In this document: positions 50,668 to 61,475 of the stretch, piece by piece
Layout of the letters: each line of letters opens with the position of its first letter
Position numbering within the stretch: the stretch's first letter is position 1
Origin: Hofstenia miamia
Lineage: Eukaryota > Xenacoelomorpha > Acoela
Reading direction: 5' to 3'
Assembly (NCBI GenBank): GCA_004352715.1
Contig: SCFE01000117.1
Coordinates: 1,227,009-1,291,008, forward strand
DNA length: 64,000 nucleotides
Position numbers and translations under genes: made by a program
Notes under the pieces: model-generated
Database searches by the model: none
The model's input: the letters and a program-made list of their open reading frames with translations, nothing else
Told to the model about the DNA's origin: nothing

Positions 50668-51539
50668 CACGTCTGTGTTAGACAATATCAAAGATTGCTA
50701 ATAAGTAATGCACCAAAGACTTTGTTTCTTTCTGATTTAAATTTACTTATCAGGTCTTGAAGTAAGAATTTAAATGAGAAAAAAACTTTTTGCCACACTC
50801 AGAAAATTTAAAATTCTGTTGGAATATACCAAGTACTTTATGAGATCTTACTCCTGAAATGTCATCAATTTCAAACGTGAGCATGGTAAAGATTTTAATG
50901 AGCAACCAGGTACTCCTACAGATTGCATCGGGAATAGGTATCAAAACCAAATTGGATGTTTGAGACTCACATCCGTCAAAGAACGCAACATATTCCCACG
51001 GGACTACTCTGAGGGCTTCTCATTGTCTGTATTTGCTGCTTAGGACTTTTTTTTACTTCGAATGCGGATATTCATAAAAAGAGCTGGGGAATCCGATTCT
51101 GTATTCGAATCCAAAATAGATATGGATTCGATTTTAAAAATTTGCAGCGGCACCAATCTATTGAAGAAGATTTAAACAATATTTCTGCACTAATTTTATT
51201 CTTTGATAAAAATCTTGAGATTTATAACGTTTGTCATTTATGCATATTGAAAAAACTAAATTTAAAGTTCAAAGCATTGAATGTTTACAAAATTATGTAA
51301 ACTATTGATAGTATCGCAGTGATTGCTAGAAGCTATAAATATCCTAATATTTCAAAATATTGGGAGTTAGGTCATTCTTAAGTGAAAATTTTTAAACAAC
51401 TTAATGCAAAGAGTTTATTGAAACGCTTTGAAAATATTCAAACTGAAGGAGAAAATGACGATATGGCTAATTGATTGTAAAAATGTATTTATAATTTTAA
51501 AGTTTGTGGAATGCAAATGCTATACATGTTTCGTGGAAT

Positions 51540-51800
51540 TTACTTTTTGTTTTAAACGGCAACATCGGACAGAGAATTTAATTACGCGCAGCGTTCGACC
51601 AATGAGCGAGTGATGACGTGAGAAATAGTACATCGTTGATAATTGCCCGCGGCTTTGTTAACAATTCCTTTGTTTACCACTTTAACAACGCGCGTCTTTT
51701 TAATTTCGTAAGTCGTTTTATCGAGGCCAGAGCAATTGATCCACTAAAAGTCCCTGCGTAATTAGCAAGAAGCCGGTGAAAGGCGCGCCATGCAACAGTG
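51540..51800. promoter_or_regulatory. Candidate regulatory block in BCL11 intron 2
   Basis: Unusually rich in CpG for this window (ACGCGCAGCG, CCCGCGG, AACGCGCG, GGCGCGCC). It has CCAAT (51599-51603), a CRE-like TGACGTGA (51614-51621), GTTAACAATTCCTTTGTTT (Sox/HNF-like) and GCGTAATTAGC. It lies about 3.7 kb inside intron 2 from exon 2 (55.4 kb). It could be an enhancer or an internal promoter. Confidence 0.35.
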
Positions 51801-52205
51801 GTCAGGAGGCACAACCCAAATGGCACTTTCGTCGCATGCTTCAGCAGTTTTAAATTATTTTTTTATCAAAACAAGCATTTTAATTCCAATTTAGGGGTCA
51901 ATAATAAAACAGATTTAATGAAAAACCCATTGCGGGCGGTCAATCAAATTGCTACACAATTGCCGTGCATTTGTAAGGAAGAATTTAATTTCGGTAAAAT
52001 ATTGCATTGTTTCCCAAACAAAAAAAGCCATTTAAACGATAGGTTTAAATGTTATGGCTTTCCCCACCAGCTCAATGGGAACAAATACACACACTTTCGC
52101 GTGCAGCAGGCGCGGAGGTCAGTGCAAAGGCCTGTAATAATCAAACATTTCAAAAGAAATATATTAAAAAAAACTCCCTCATTTATGTCCAGAAATGCTT
52201 TCTAG
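51798..52205 (+). other. 135-codon open frame in a GC-richer block, status unknown
   Basis: Antisense to BCL11. The sequence is basic, with scattered Cys/His (PCICKEEFNF, FKCYGFPHQL) but no consensus finger or other domain. It continues from the CpG-rich block at 51540-51800. It could be a chance frame through conserved non-coding DNA or an antisense transcript. No splice or homology support. Confidence 0.15.
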
Positions 52206-52479
52206 TTAGGAACGAAGAGTAGCTAACTCTCTCATGATCCGCCCGCCCAAAAACCACATCTGTCAAGTATTCTAGAAATGGATAAACGTCAGTAGGCCAT
52301 GTTTTAATACATTTAAAAAATATCAATAATTATTTATTAATTTGTATTTTTGATTAGTAATTAGTTATTGTCAAATTAAAAGATGTGAATTGGCTCAGAA
52401 TTATAAAGTTTTTAACAACCAGGGAACACAAACGTAAATGGTGGTCACAAACTACAAGCAATGGTTGAGGCAGAATTGC

Positions 52480-52880
52480 TTTTGAAAAACCGCTTTAGAT
52501 TAGACCCAATCAAACCTAATGGATGTCCAAAGAGCATAAGAATTGAAAAAGATGGCGAGGTAATTGAGTGGGAGCGACCGTTAATTAAATGGTTTTATTG
52601 TCAGTAAGCGAAGTATGCAAAAGTTTGTTAAATTTACCATCTATTAAGATAATTGGGTGGAGAGGAAACAATTTAAAGCGAAGTGCGCGCATTTCAATAG
52701 TTACGAGATGGAAAGTGGATTCCGATATGGGCTGGTTATTTGCCGATTGAACGAGGGAAGGCGTAACCAATCATATCCCCTTTGCTATTTAATCCAAAGC
52801 GACTAATTAATCACAGGGCTTAAATGACTTCCGATTACCAATTAATTTGCGACTCATCACAATCAAAATTAACTATTACA
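52480..52880. promoter_or_regulatory. Candidate regulatory block in BCL11 intron 2
   Basis: Contains GGTAATTGAGTGGG, CGTTAATTAAATGG, TTTAATCCAAAG, GACTAATTAATCAC and CCAATTAATTTGCGACTCAT. This is a dense run of homeodomain-type TAAT cores, an AP-1-like GACTCA and a TAATCC word in otherwise non-coding DNA. Inference from composition only. Confidence 0.3.
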
Positions 52881-53425
52881 GAATATATCACAAAAACACA
52901 CAGAGAAAAGTCAATTTCACAAAACCAAAACTCACAGCTACAACAATTATTTAAGGTATAAAATATTTTTCAAAATTTGTGTTAAGTTCACTTTCAAATA
53001 CTTCACATAAGTGGTAGTTACCCTAAAAAACTATGTGTGAAAATTGAATTAACATCCAAATAATCAAAAACATTAAAAGCAGTTGCTAGCTTTGCCAACT
53101 GTACCCTACAGGAACATCCATGTCCCAAACAGAAATAATATTAATTACCTCCCACTTTTTTTGCTTCAATACCGAATCAACGAATTCAAGTACCTGGAAA
53201 GTAACGTACCACAGTCTCACTTCGGAAAAAACGAATATCACAAAGTCAATCGAACAATTATTGGCATTTGCATACAATTCAGAGTTGTTTTTTGCATCAA
53301 TTTTACACCAAAATTACAATCATAACTTAGGAATCATTTGAAAGCACCATGCAAGCAAACAAAAAATTTCAAAAGCCAATTCAATAGGCTTATCAACATA
53401 TTTGAAGGCTAAAGCATAGGACCTA

Positions 53426-53815
53426 ATTTACAGGGTTGTTGTGAGACGTGGAATTTCACATGGGATGTGGAGGATGGGACTCGTCCCATGTGACCAGTCG
53501 TGGGACAAAATTTTCCCGAAATGTCCTTTCTGAATGCATGTTTATACAGGGTTGCCCTAAAAAACACGCAATATTTTAAACACGTTTGAAACGGTGTTAT
53601 AAACACCTGCCTTTTCATTGGTTTCAACATCTATCTTCAGAACATTTCGGGACCTTTGTATCAAATACTTATCAGGCTAAAATAATATTTTGAGAAATTT
53701 ACATTTATATGTTTCCTATCTTTAAAAATTAAGATAATGTACTATAAATTAAATATTGGTATCTAACAGGGTTGTTGTGGTACGTGGGACAGAAAAAAGC
53801 TGTCCCATGGCAAGC
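53426..53815. repeat. Two copies of an ACAGGGTTGTTGTG-headed repeat
   Basis: ACAGGGTTGTTGTG begins near 53430 and again near 53768. Each is followed by an (A/T)ACGTGG word and then complementary GGGAC/GTCCC words (GGGACTCGTCCCATG; GGGACAG...CTGTCCCATGG). A third ACAGGGTTG lies near 53548. Probably termini of small transposons; not delimited. Confidence 0.35.
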
Positions 53816-54299
53816 CTGCTAATTTATGATCAATGAATTACTAGCTTAATAATATTTGTGTTTTACCTCGAAGCGATCCATGTCTGCAATTCTAGTGAAC
53901 ACGTAGAGAGTAAAAAGGAGTAATTATGGAAGCCGACATTCATTTTTAAAAAAGTATTTTCTTATTCCCAAAAGTACCACTTGTATACAATTTTATTTTT
54001 ATGTTGCATTTCTCTATTATTTGACAAAGTGTTGGCAGGCACAAGCCATAACTTAACAAGCAATAACTTTTGACCTTATGCTAACAGACTAATGAAAGTA
54101 ATGGATGCTGACCATACCTCATTCCACAGTTACCTTAAAACGAACTTTCTAATTAAAAAATTGATAGCAAATATATCAAATTAAACTTTAATTTTTTGCA
54201 TGTGATTTCATATGTTGCTATTTCTGAAATAACCAGACAAAGTGTTTTTTGCAATCGTTTTGATTCACAAATATCAAATGCGTGAAAAGCAACGCCACT

Positions 54300-55040
54300 A
54301 AACCATCATAGAGGAGAATGAAAATTTAATGAGGGAAAAACTACTGCTAGGCTTAGAAGCAATTAGTGGCGAAACGAGGTCATCGAAATCATCATTTACA
54401 AGATGTAAGTGGTCGAGTGGGCAGACGAGCTCAGAGGCAGTCCGTTTCCATGCAATCTAACAGAGTCAAGTGTCCATTAATCTAAAAAGTGCGCAAATTA
54501 TTACACGTTTCTTATGGTCGTGCGCCTCCTTATAAAAACAAATTGTAAAGAAGCCGCGCACAGTGCATTAGCAATCTCTTAATTAACAGTCAAAGAAAAT
54601 AAATATTAGTAAACATAATAGTGTCAGATATTGATTTTCACCGCTGTTAAAAATATACATGCATAAATTGAGTAGTATAGATGTCATTGGACGATTTTAA
54701 AATAACTGTACACAGTCATGGACGTCATGAAGTTGAAATTTGAAAGGAATCACATTCCAATTTTCAAATTGAAATTCGCCTTGTTCTATTTACAATGGTT
54801 GCACATTCTACAAGTAAAAGCATCAACCAATCAAATAAAAATTGTTTTTTACATGCCTGGTTGGGTTTTACAAGATAGAGGTTTTCACTTGGAGAGCATC
54901 TGCACTATAAACAGTTAATTAAACGGAGAAGTGGAAAAGTTATTAACGATTGTAATCCTTTTAATCAATAAAGATCCGCTTGGAGGCGCTATGGTAATTC
55001 CCGCGATTAAGAAACATGGATAACTGTAATAAAGCCCTGC
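54300..55040. other. Intron 2 segment with GC-richer patches next to exon 2
   Basis: Mixed-composition non-coding DNA with words such as GAAGCAATTAGTGGCG, TAATCTCCGGC and GATTGTAATCC. It may hold regulatory sequence. Nothing definite. Confidence 0.2.
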
Positions 55041-55298
55041 CAAATATATCATCTAGTTAATCTCCGGCTGGTAAACTTTGGACAAGAAAACATCCAAAGA
55101 GAAAATAATAATGTTCTACTTTTAAATGAATGCAAAATGAAAATACACGGCAAAATTTGTTGCAACAAAAAATATGAATAGACTAGTTCTATTATAAAAC
55201 AAATAAATACAATAATAGGTTAAATTAAAATATCTTCTCAAATACTCTCAGAAATTAAAAAAATATTGAAATTTTCAAAAGAAAACGATGAAACATAC

Positions 55299-55455
55299 CA
55301 TATACTTTAAGTTTTTTAATACATTGTTGTTTATGTTCGATAAACTTCGCTATAGGTGTGATAAATGTGTGCGAGCAGTTAACGCAAGTTATGACATCTG
55401 CAGACGATGACCAATCGCGAGGACAAACAACGCATAATTTGGAGTCACACGTCAT
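55299..55455 (-). CDS. BCL11: BCL11 homologue, first coding exon (N-terminal C2HC finger)
   Basis: 157 bp; the acceptor GGATGTTTAG is followed at once by ATG, and the donor is GTATGT; phase 1 out. It encodes residues 1-52. C24-x2-C27-x13-H41-x3-C45 within VITCVNCSHTF...AKFIEHKQQC matches the N-terminal C2HC finger of BCL11A (LLTCGQCQMNF...IFIEHKRKQC), which mediates oligomerisation in vertebrates. Extra cysteines (C3, C8, C11) precede it. The start is placed at the ATG because a TAG overlaps the acceptor and the proposed upstream exon puts a TGA four codons before it. If a different upstream coding exon in phase 0 is used, the protein would be longer. The vertebrate MSRRKQ N-terminus is not present in this model. 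Confidence 0.88.
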
Positions 55456-57327
55456 CTAAACATCCAATTCTGTTACACACTAAAGACAATAAACAAAAAT
55501 AAAATTTAATTTTTTTTTACATTATCAATGTGTTTTTAAATTTCAAATTAGATGAGTTAAAATTATGCTGATAAATTTAATCGAACATCAAGCAGTGAAT
55601 CATAAAATTTGATAAAGTTCTAAATTAGCATTAACATTAAAAAATACGAGACATTGAGTCGATAAAGCACCTTTCCACGTTTAATGCAAAGAATAGAAAA
55701 CACGGAATAAAAATTAAGAGTTAACGTTGTTAAAAAATACTAGAAAACTGATTGTGGACAATTGATTATGATACAATATCAATTCCAAATTCTGACATCA
55801 AAAACTTTTTGTGTTCTACTCTATGTTGCATCTCCATTTCGGCCATAATCAAAGCGAGTTGGCCAACATTGTAAAAACCAATCCGACTAATTTTGTCTAT
55901 ATCTGATACTTTTGAATAAGTATATTTGGTGCATTACTCATTGATGTCTTGAACTTATTTTAACCCTTCCAATAATGATAATAAGTGCATTGGCTTACGT
56001 CAAATAATTGTAGTTGTTTTCTATTTCATAAATTATCAACACGTTTAATAGGTTGTCCTTACCAGAATTCTGCAATTGGCAATTAACTTTGGTGAATTTT
56101 ATTGGCGAAAATCAATCATCTTATAGAATCCAGGGTACGCTCCAACATTTATCAGAATGAATGAAGATCAGATTTAGGATTAGGAGAGATCCTAACGCTT
56201 TTCACAAAAAAACAAAGAAACATTCAGTCACACAAAATGGCAATTTTTTACATTTAGGATTTTGTAATATCTTGAAAACGAGAATAATAAACATTTAACA
56301 TCTCCAGAGTTTCTCCTTGACTGAAGAAATGGGAATTATGCCACAGTAAATGAGCATATCATTAAAAATATTTTTTATAAACGAACAAATAAAAACAAAC
56401 ATATTATGTCCCGTGACGTTTTTAAGTGACAAATTTACTGATTCGCAATTGCAAACGTTATTCGACAATAGCATAATTTACTAAAAAGAAATTTAGAGAT
56501 CACCGTCTGAAATGGAATTTTTGTAATTCTTGAATAATTGGTTGTGTCAACAATCTGCGTATTTATACTCAAGGGAATATACTGAGAGAGATGAGTGAAC
56601 CAAAATTCAATGGTGCAAAATCTGCAAATCTTTCCCATGGAAATTTTATCAAGCTAATAGGCTTCAAATTAGTGGGGAATGTATCACGCTAATAGTGGAA
56701 GTAAAGAGTCCTTCTTCTGAATCTATTATTGAAAAAGGTTTCTATTTTAACCAAAATACAACGGATCCATACTTTAATCTTTCTCAATTTACTTGCTGTC
56801 CAGAATTTTATGAACTATCTGAAATCTAGACGTCGAGTTGAAACTATTACAAAAATGTTTTATCAATTCAGGAAATTTACAGATAAAATCTGAAACCAAT
56901 GTGTTTGTAATGAATGGAAGGCTTGGCTTGTTGCTGAATTAACAATTAAGCAATTGTTTAAAGAAGTATACATTATGGTAAAGACTATTTGCCAAAAATA
57001 TTTCCAATGTATTCAAACTGAGGTAAAGGACTGCTTTGAAGAATTTCCCAATAAATAATTTACGGAAGATGTAGTTTCTAAATGCTACAATATAATTGCC
57101 TAGAGAATAACAAAAGGTGAACATTTCGATTGGAAATAACGCACAAATCAATTATGGAAACAGATTTGCAATTCCGATTTAAGATTTATAGGAAAATCAA
57201 AATAAGATACACGGAAACGACTTCTATACATAAAATTGCAGTTGGTTTAATAACGCACAAAACCGGAAATAAGTAATTGATTACTTCCGGAAACTTTCGA
57301 GGGTACAAAATAAAAGTAAAAGCTTAC
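55456..57327 (-). other. BCL11: BCL11 intron 1 (1,872 bp, proposed)
   Basis: Begins GTAAGC at 57327 and ends GGATGTTTAG on the minus strand. No other feature recognised. Confidence 0.5.
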
Positions 57328-57605
57328 CTTCGGAAATCAATTGTCACGACATGCGAAATAAGCACAGAGCATTACACAGTAAACAGTCTGAGAGGTGAAC
57401 AAACACCGCGCAAAATATAATCGAATCAAAGAGTCGTCGGGCAAAAATGTCTGCCCAATTCTTACAAACGACGACATTCGTAAACAACGACGCGTCTAAA
57501 CAAACGCATCAGCTAAATTCATACAAATAGATTAAGTTAACAGTATTGAATTTGAATTTCCGATTTCGGCCCTCAACTTCCTATTACCAACTATGCAATG
57601 TCCTG
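57328..57605 (-). other. BCL11: Proposed non-coding first exon of BCL11 (5' UTR)
   Basis: The minus strand has a strong donor, CCGAAG followed by GTAAGC, at 57327. It is preceded by a block richer in CpG (GACGCGTCG, GTCGTCG, TTGCGCGG, CCCGACGAC) than the surroundings. All three frames contain stops close to the donor. When joined to exon 2, the sequence reads TGA TTT CCG AAG then ATG, so the exon would be untranslated. It carries an upstream ATG with a 40-codon frame ending just before the donor. The 5' limit is a guess from the TATA-like word; an internal acceptor (CACCTCTCAG near 57390) is an alternative. Confidence 0.45.
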
Positions 57606-57635
57606 TGAAGCATTCGCCTTTAAGCATAGACTTTG

Positions 57636-57641
57636 TTTATA
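57636..57641 (-). promoter_or_regulatory. BCL11: TATA-like word upstream of the proposed BCL11 exon 1
   Basis: The minus strand reads TTTATAAACAAAG here, about 30 bases before the assumed start of the CpG-richer exon. Such words are common in AT-rich DNA, so support is weak. Confidence 0.18.
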
Positions 57642-58196
57642 AATATTATATTTAAGGCGTGGCACAATTTTGGGTAACTATTTTATAACCAAAAAATTAT
57701 TTTTTTTAAATTTAAAAATGGAGTAAGGTTATAGTTCTGTAGTATTCAAGCGAGCCGTCAGCACCCTGAACTATAGTAACCATAACTATATTCTCAGCTG
57801 TAGGAATTCAAACTACTGTTCAACGCCATTAAAAGACTGTGTAAATTAATGGTGAGCTTTAGTTCAACATGCCGAATATGCTGACATGCTAGATAAATTA
57901 TAAAGTAAACATTGGACTGTATTAGATGGTTTGATGATGTAGAATACAATAAAAATAATTAGCATTTGAAAAACTTGATGTTTTCTTTCTGCTTTCGTTT
58001 GGAATAACATTGACATGAACCAAGTTCTATTTTAGTGACATATGGCTTTCTAAGAATGTCATACTTTGTGAGAGACAGACGATCAAATTTTTGCATGTAG
58101 GTTCGATTGACTAGTTGTTGAAGACATCTTGTGTAAGATGGATGATGAACAATAAGCGCCATTACAATCAAAAGCGAACTTCTATATTCTACTTAC

Positions 58197-58254
58197 CGTC
58201 TGACAGTATATCAAAGGGTTGAAAATCATTAGAGCTAATATCATGCATTCGCAG
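58197..58254 (-). other. Candidate alternative 58-nt exon upstream of BCL11
   Basis: On the minus strand AATTTCTAG precedes and GTAAGT follows. Read from the first base it gives an acidic stretch, MHDISSNDFQPFDILSD, phase 0 in and phase 1 out. The same frame cannot join exon 2 (stop at once), but its phase fits exon 3 (17868), so it could be an alternative to exon 2, which has the same 0/1 phases. The segment FQPFDILSD loosely recalls FSPEPLEAILTD at the start of vertebrate BCL11 exon 2. In another frame it would join exon 2 in phase 0. Unproven. Confidence 0.3.
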
Positions 58255-60505
58255 CTAGAAATTTGAAAATATTTTTGTTTTAATTAAAATTTTAAGTTAA
58301 ACTATATGAGTGATCGAGGAATTTTTCGTTATTTTCTGAGCCTGCTCTATAAATAAATATTTTTGTTGATATAACCACTGATTCCTAGGGTTGTTAATAA
58401 GTGTGAGTGATGGAAATTTCAATGCCGTAAGATGAATTTGAGTTGAATGCAACATTAAACTTTAATTAGGTATTTAGGAGACTGCATAGTGCAAGCAACT
58501 TTTATAGGGATATTAACCACACGACCAACGCAACCAAGTTTAATGACTGGTCGCAAACCCACCATCTGTCAATGCAGTGACCATCTGCTTGAGTAAATCA
58601 AAAACCAATTTTGAAATCAACCATCTGTAAAATCATCGAATTTGATATGAAATAAAACAACTTTCGCAAATAAATGGAACTAGATGGGAGAAACTGTAGC
58701 AGAACAATACAAACGAAAGTGGATTCAGAGTAATACAACACAATATACTTAGAAAAAGGCGGTTGCACGCGTAGGAGAAACATGGGCTAGTTTTCTTTTT
58801 CGGTTTCCAACGTTGACACTTTCTGGGTAACAAATAGAATAAAAACTAAGGTGGTAAACATCCCTTTGAGAGTCTATTTTCCAATATTTTGATAGATTTT
58901 GTATTATTTCGCCACGTTATTGGGCACTAAATTTGATCAACACTAAGATGTGAATTTTGAGATTTCTTTACAGTTAAGACATAGTAAAATTAATATCAGT
59001 GTATCATTTTTACAAACTCCTGTCTTAACCATTTTTCAGTACAACCTTCCAACCCACTAAAAGCACTTTAGCTATGTTGGAAATAAAACTAATACTGATA
59101 TTCATTAAAACGTACAAATTAGTTTAATATTTATAACACAAGGAGTATCGTATTGTGGACTTGGTTAAACGCGGGCGGGTATGATGTTATTATATTGTTC
59201 TGTTTTTTTAACTGTTATGGCTAAGCTGAACGACTATGCAGGTGGACATAGAATTATCAGGGAGGGCTGTTCTTTATTTTACGGGCGCAGGCGCTGAAAA
59301 TTAGCCACCCACAAGTCCAAAGCAAGGAGCATGCTGTATTCGATTATTATTTATGCATTAGATTAGAGTTTGTAGTCGTCCCTGTATTAGGACTGACAAA
59401 TATATCAGTTCAAAGTAGTCCTTGGCTGCCATTATCTGTAATTTCATCGTTTCAAAATGCATTCATAATGATATTTATCATGGCCAACTATAATCACAGA
59501 GTGGAACGTTGCAGCATTGATAAAAAAATGAGGCGGAAAGTTAACGTTTAAAAACTGATAAATAAGATGAATTATTTTTAAAGAAAATATACAAAACGAT
59601 AAAAAACAAGAAAACATGCAAATGATAAAAACACAATTCAAAATTTCTTTTTTTAACTCTTTGATTCAGTGAATCTGTTAAATGCTTTTGCATATTGTTT
59701 AAATAAATGTTTGTGCATGTTCTTCCAATGCACCGATTTAAAGAATCCAAATGAGAGCTGCACATAAAATCGTTAGTAGAGTATAACAGAAGCAAAGATG
59801 AGGCATAAATTCGGGAGTTTGAAGCATTTTTCGAAATTAACTTCTTATGATAGAGATTGAAAAACTCAATGTAATGGTAACTAATTTTCTGAAGGTTTAC
59901 TTAGGGCACCACGATTTAAGTCATTAAAATATTGTGAAGATTGGGATAAATCCTGTTGCGAGAAGATCAAAGTATTGCTTTGCCAAGTCATATGCCGATA
60001 AGCATGCATATCTTAGTAGTAGGGGGAAACGTACAACTGAGTTTTATAAGTTTTTTTCTTCACATATCTACATTTTGTATGTCGTCCACTAGTGAATTGT
60101 CTCTTTCCTCTAATAAGTGGCTAAAGTAGTTACATAACTCATTCAATTGAGAAATTTTTGAACCACTGAGGAAATGGCACACATATTCCATTGATGTATC
60201 CCTCGATTTAAAATTTTCATATATTATTGTTTCCTTAACAATTGGAATATGGCTTTTTAATCAACATCATTAATTCTATCGAAATTTGCTGGTGCTATAT
60301 AATTACATTGTACTGTGCGATCCAAGAAAATCACTTGCATTAAATTTTGACAATTGATTTTGTAGAAAAACTCTTTTCATAGGTGAAATGGAGCAACAGT
60401 TGACAAAACAATATTAGTAAGTATTTTCACATTCATTCAAAAATGAATTTCAAATTGAAAATGGAATATAAAAAGGGCACAAAAAATTTCATACAATGCT
60501 GGAAT
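58255..60505. other. Upstream intergenic DNA, nothing recognised
   Basis: No gene, RNA or delimited repeat. A GC-richer patch lies at 59160-59340, unidentified. Confidence 0.35.
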
Positions 60506-60508
60506 ATA

Positions 60509-60640
60509 AACGAACTATAGATGCAATAATGTAGCAATCTTAATTTAAATTTCATAGAAAGTAAGTTATTATGAACGAACTAGAAATACAATAATATAAC
60601 TATCTTGAGTTAATTTTATAGAAAGTGAGTTATTTGAAAT
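60509..60640. repeat. 65-bp tandem repeat, two diverged copies
   Basis: Both units contain AACGAACTA, CAATAAT, a CTT(A/G)A...TTAA...TTT(C/T)ATAGAAAGT(A/G)AGTTATT core, with the CGAAC word at 60511 and 60576. Confidence 0.6.
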
Positions 60641-61475
60641 ATTCGATGCGCATTATTATTGGCATTCCATTCTATTATCATAAAAAGAAAAGAAATACAA
60701 AAATTCCCATCTGTAAGTTTTTGGGAAGTCAAATATTGTAGGAAAGCTTTTTTCGGCCTGATGTTAAATGAATACCGCAAATAATAATTCCGCCTCAATT
60801 GTATTTCATGATGCTGCAACGTTCCAGGCCGTGATTATAGTTGGCCATGTATCTATCCTAAGAATTGGCCGCCTTCCTCGGGGGATAAATGTTTAGATAT
60901 CGTCGTTTTACTGATTTTACTGGATAGTGATTTTCGATTTGAGGCATACAAAGTAGGCTCTCATACTATGAGCATTTATGAATATTTGTATAATTTCTAC
61001 ACAGACCCTTTAACTCTCCGTTTCACTAGAACGGCCAAACGGTCATTTTGACAGTTTGCACTCATTCATTTTATTATCCTGTAAAAACAAATTCATTTAT
61101 GAGGCTTAACTCTTGAAATATTTACACGGTAAATTTCGTTCAAAAACTCCTGGACATTTAGTGGAAAATGATGCATATACCTATAACGGGCAAACGGTCA
61201 AAATGAACGTCTATGACGTACTGTCAAAACTGAAGCTAATTGAGGGTACATAAATTTGATACAACTTATGACAAACAATATATCTAGTGTCTCTTGACTT
61301 TTTCAATTACATTATATGTCAACCATAACATGGCAACGACGTTTTTTAGTTCATTGTGCATTGAACCATGTGCATTATTACTACATTGTGCATTGAACCA
61401 TATGCATTAACACTTTCAACGGCATATAATTAAGTATATAAACGGTTTTTATATACTTTTAGTCACTTTGAATTA

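Larger units (their letters stand above)
17869..55298 (-). other. BCL11: BCL11 intron 2 (about 37.4 kb)
   Basis: Begins GTATGT at 55298 and ends TTTGTAG at 17869 on the minus strand; phase 1. It carries hAT, RT/zinc-knuckle, Tc1-like and CR1/L2-like relics, MITEs, (AT)n tracts and GC-richer blocks of enhancer-like composition, annotated separately. No further BCL11 coding exon is needed to keep frame, and I found no additional finger exon. Long introns between the N-terminal finger exon and the rest are also typical of vertebrate BCL11 genes. Stretches not listed separately show nothing I can identify. Confidence 0.7.

Noticed and set aside
57959-58171. 70-codon minus-strand frame next to the candidate exon at 58197
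   Set aside because: It begins after the donor GTAAGT, has no domain, and has intron-like composition.
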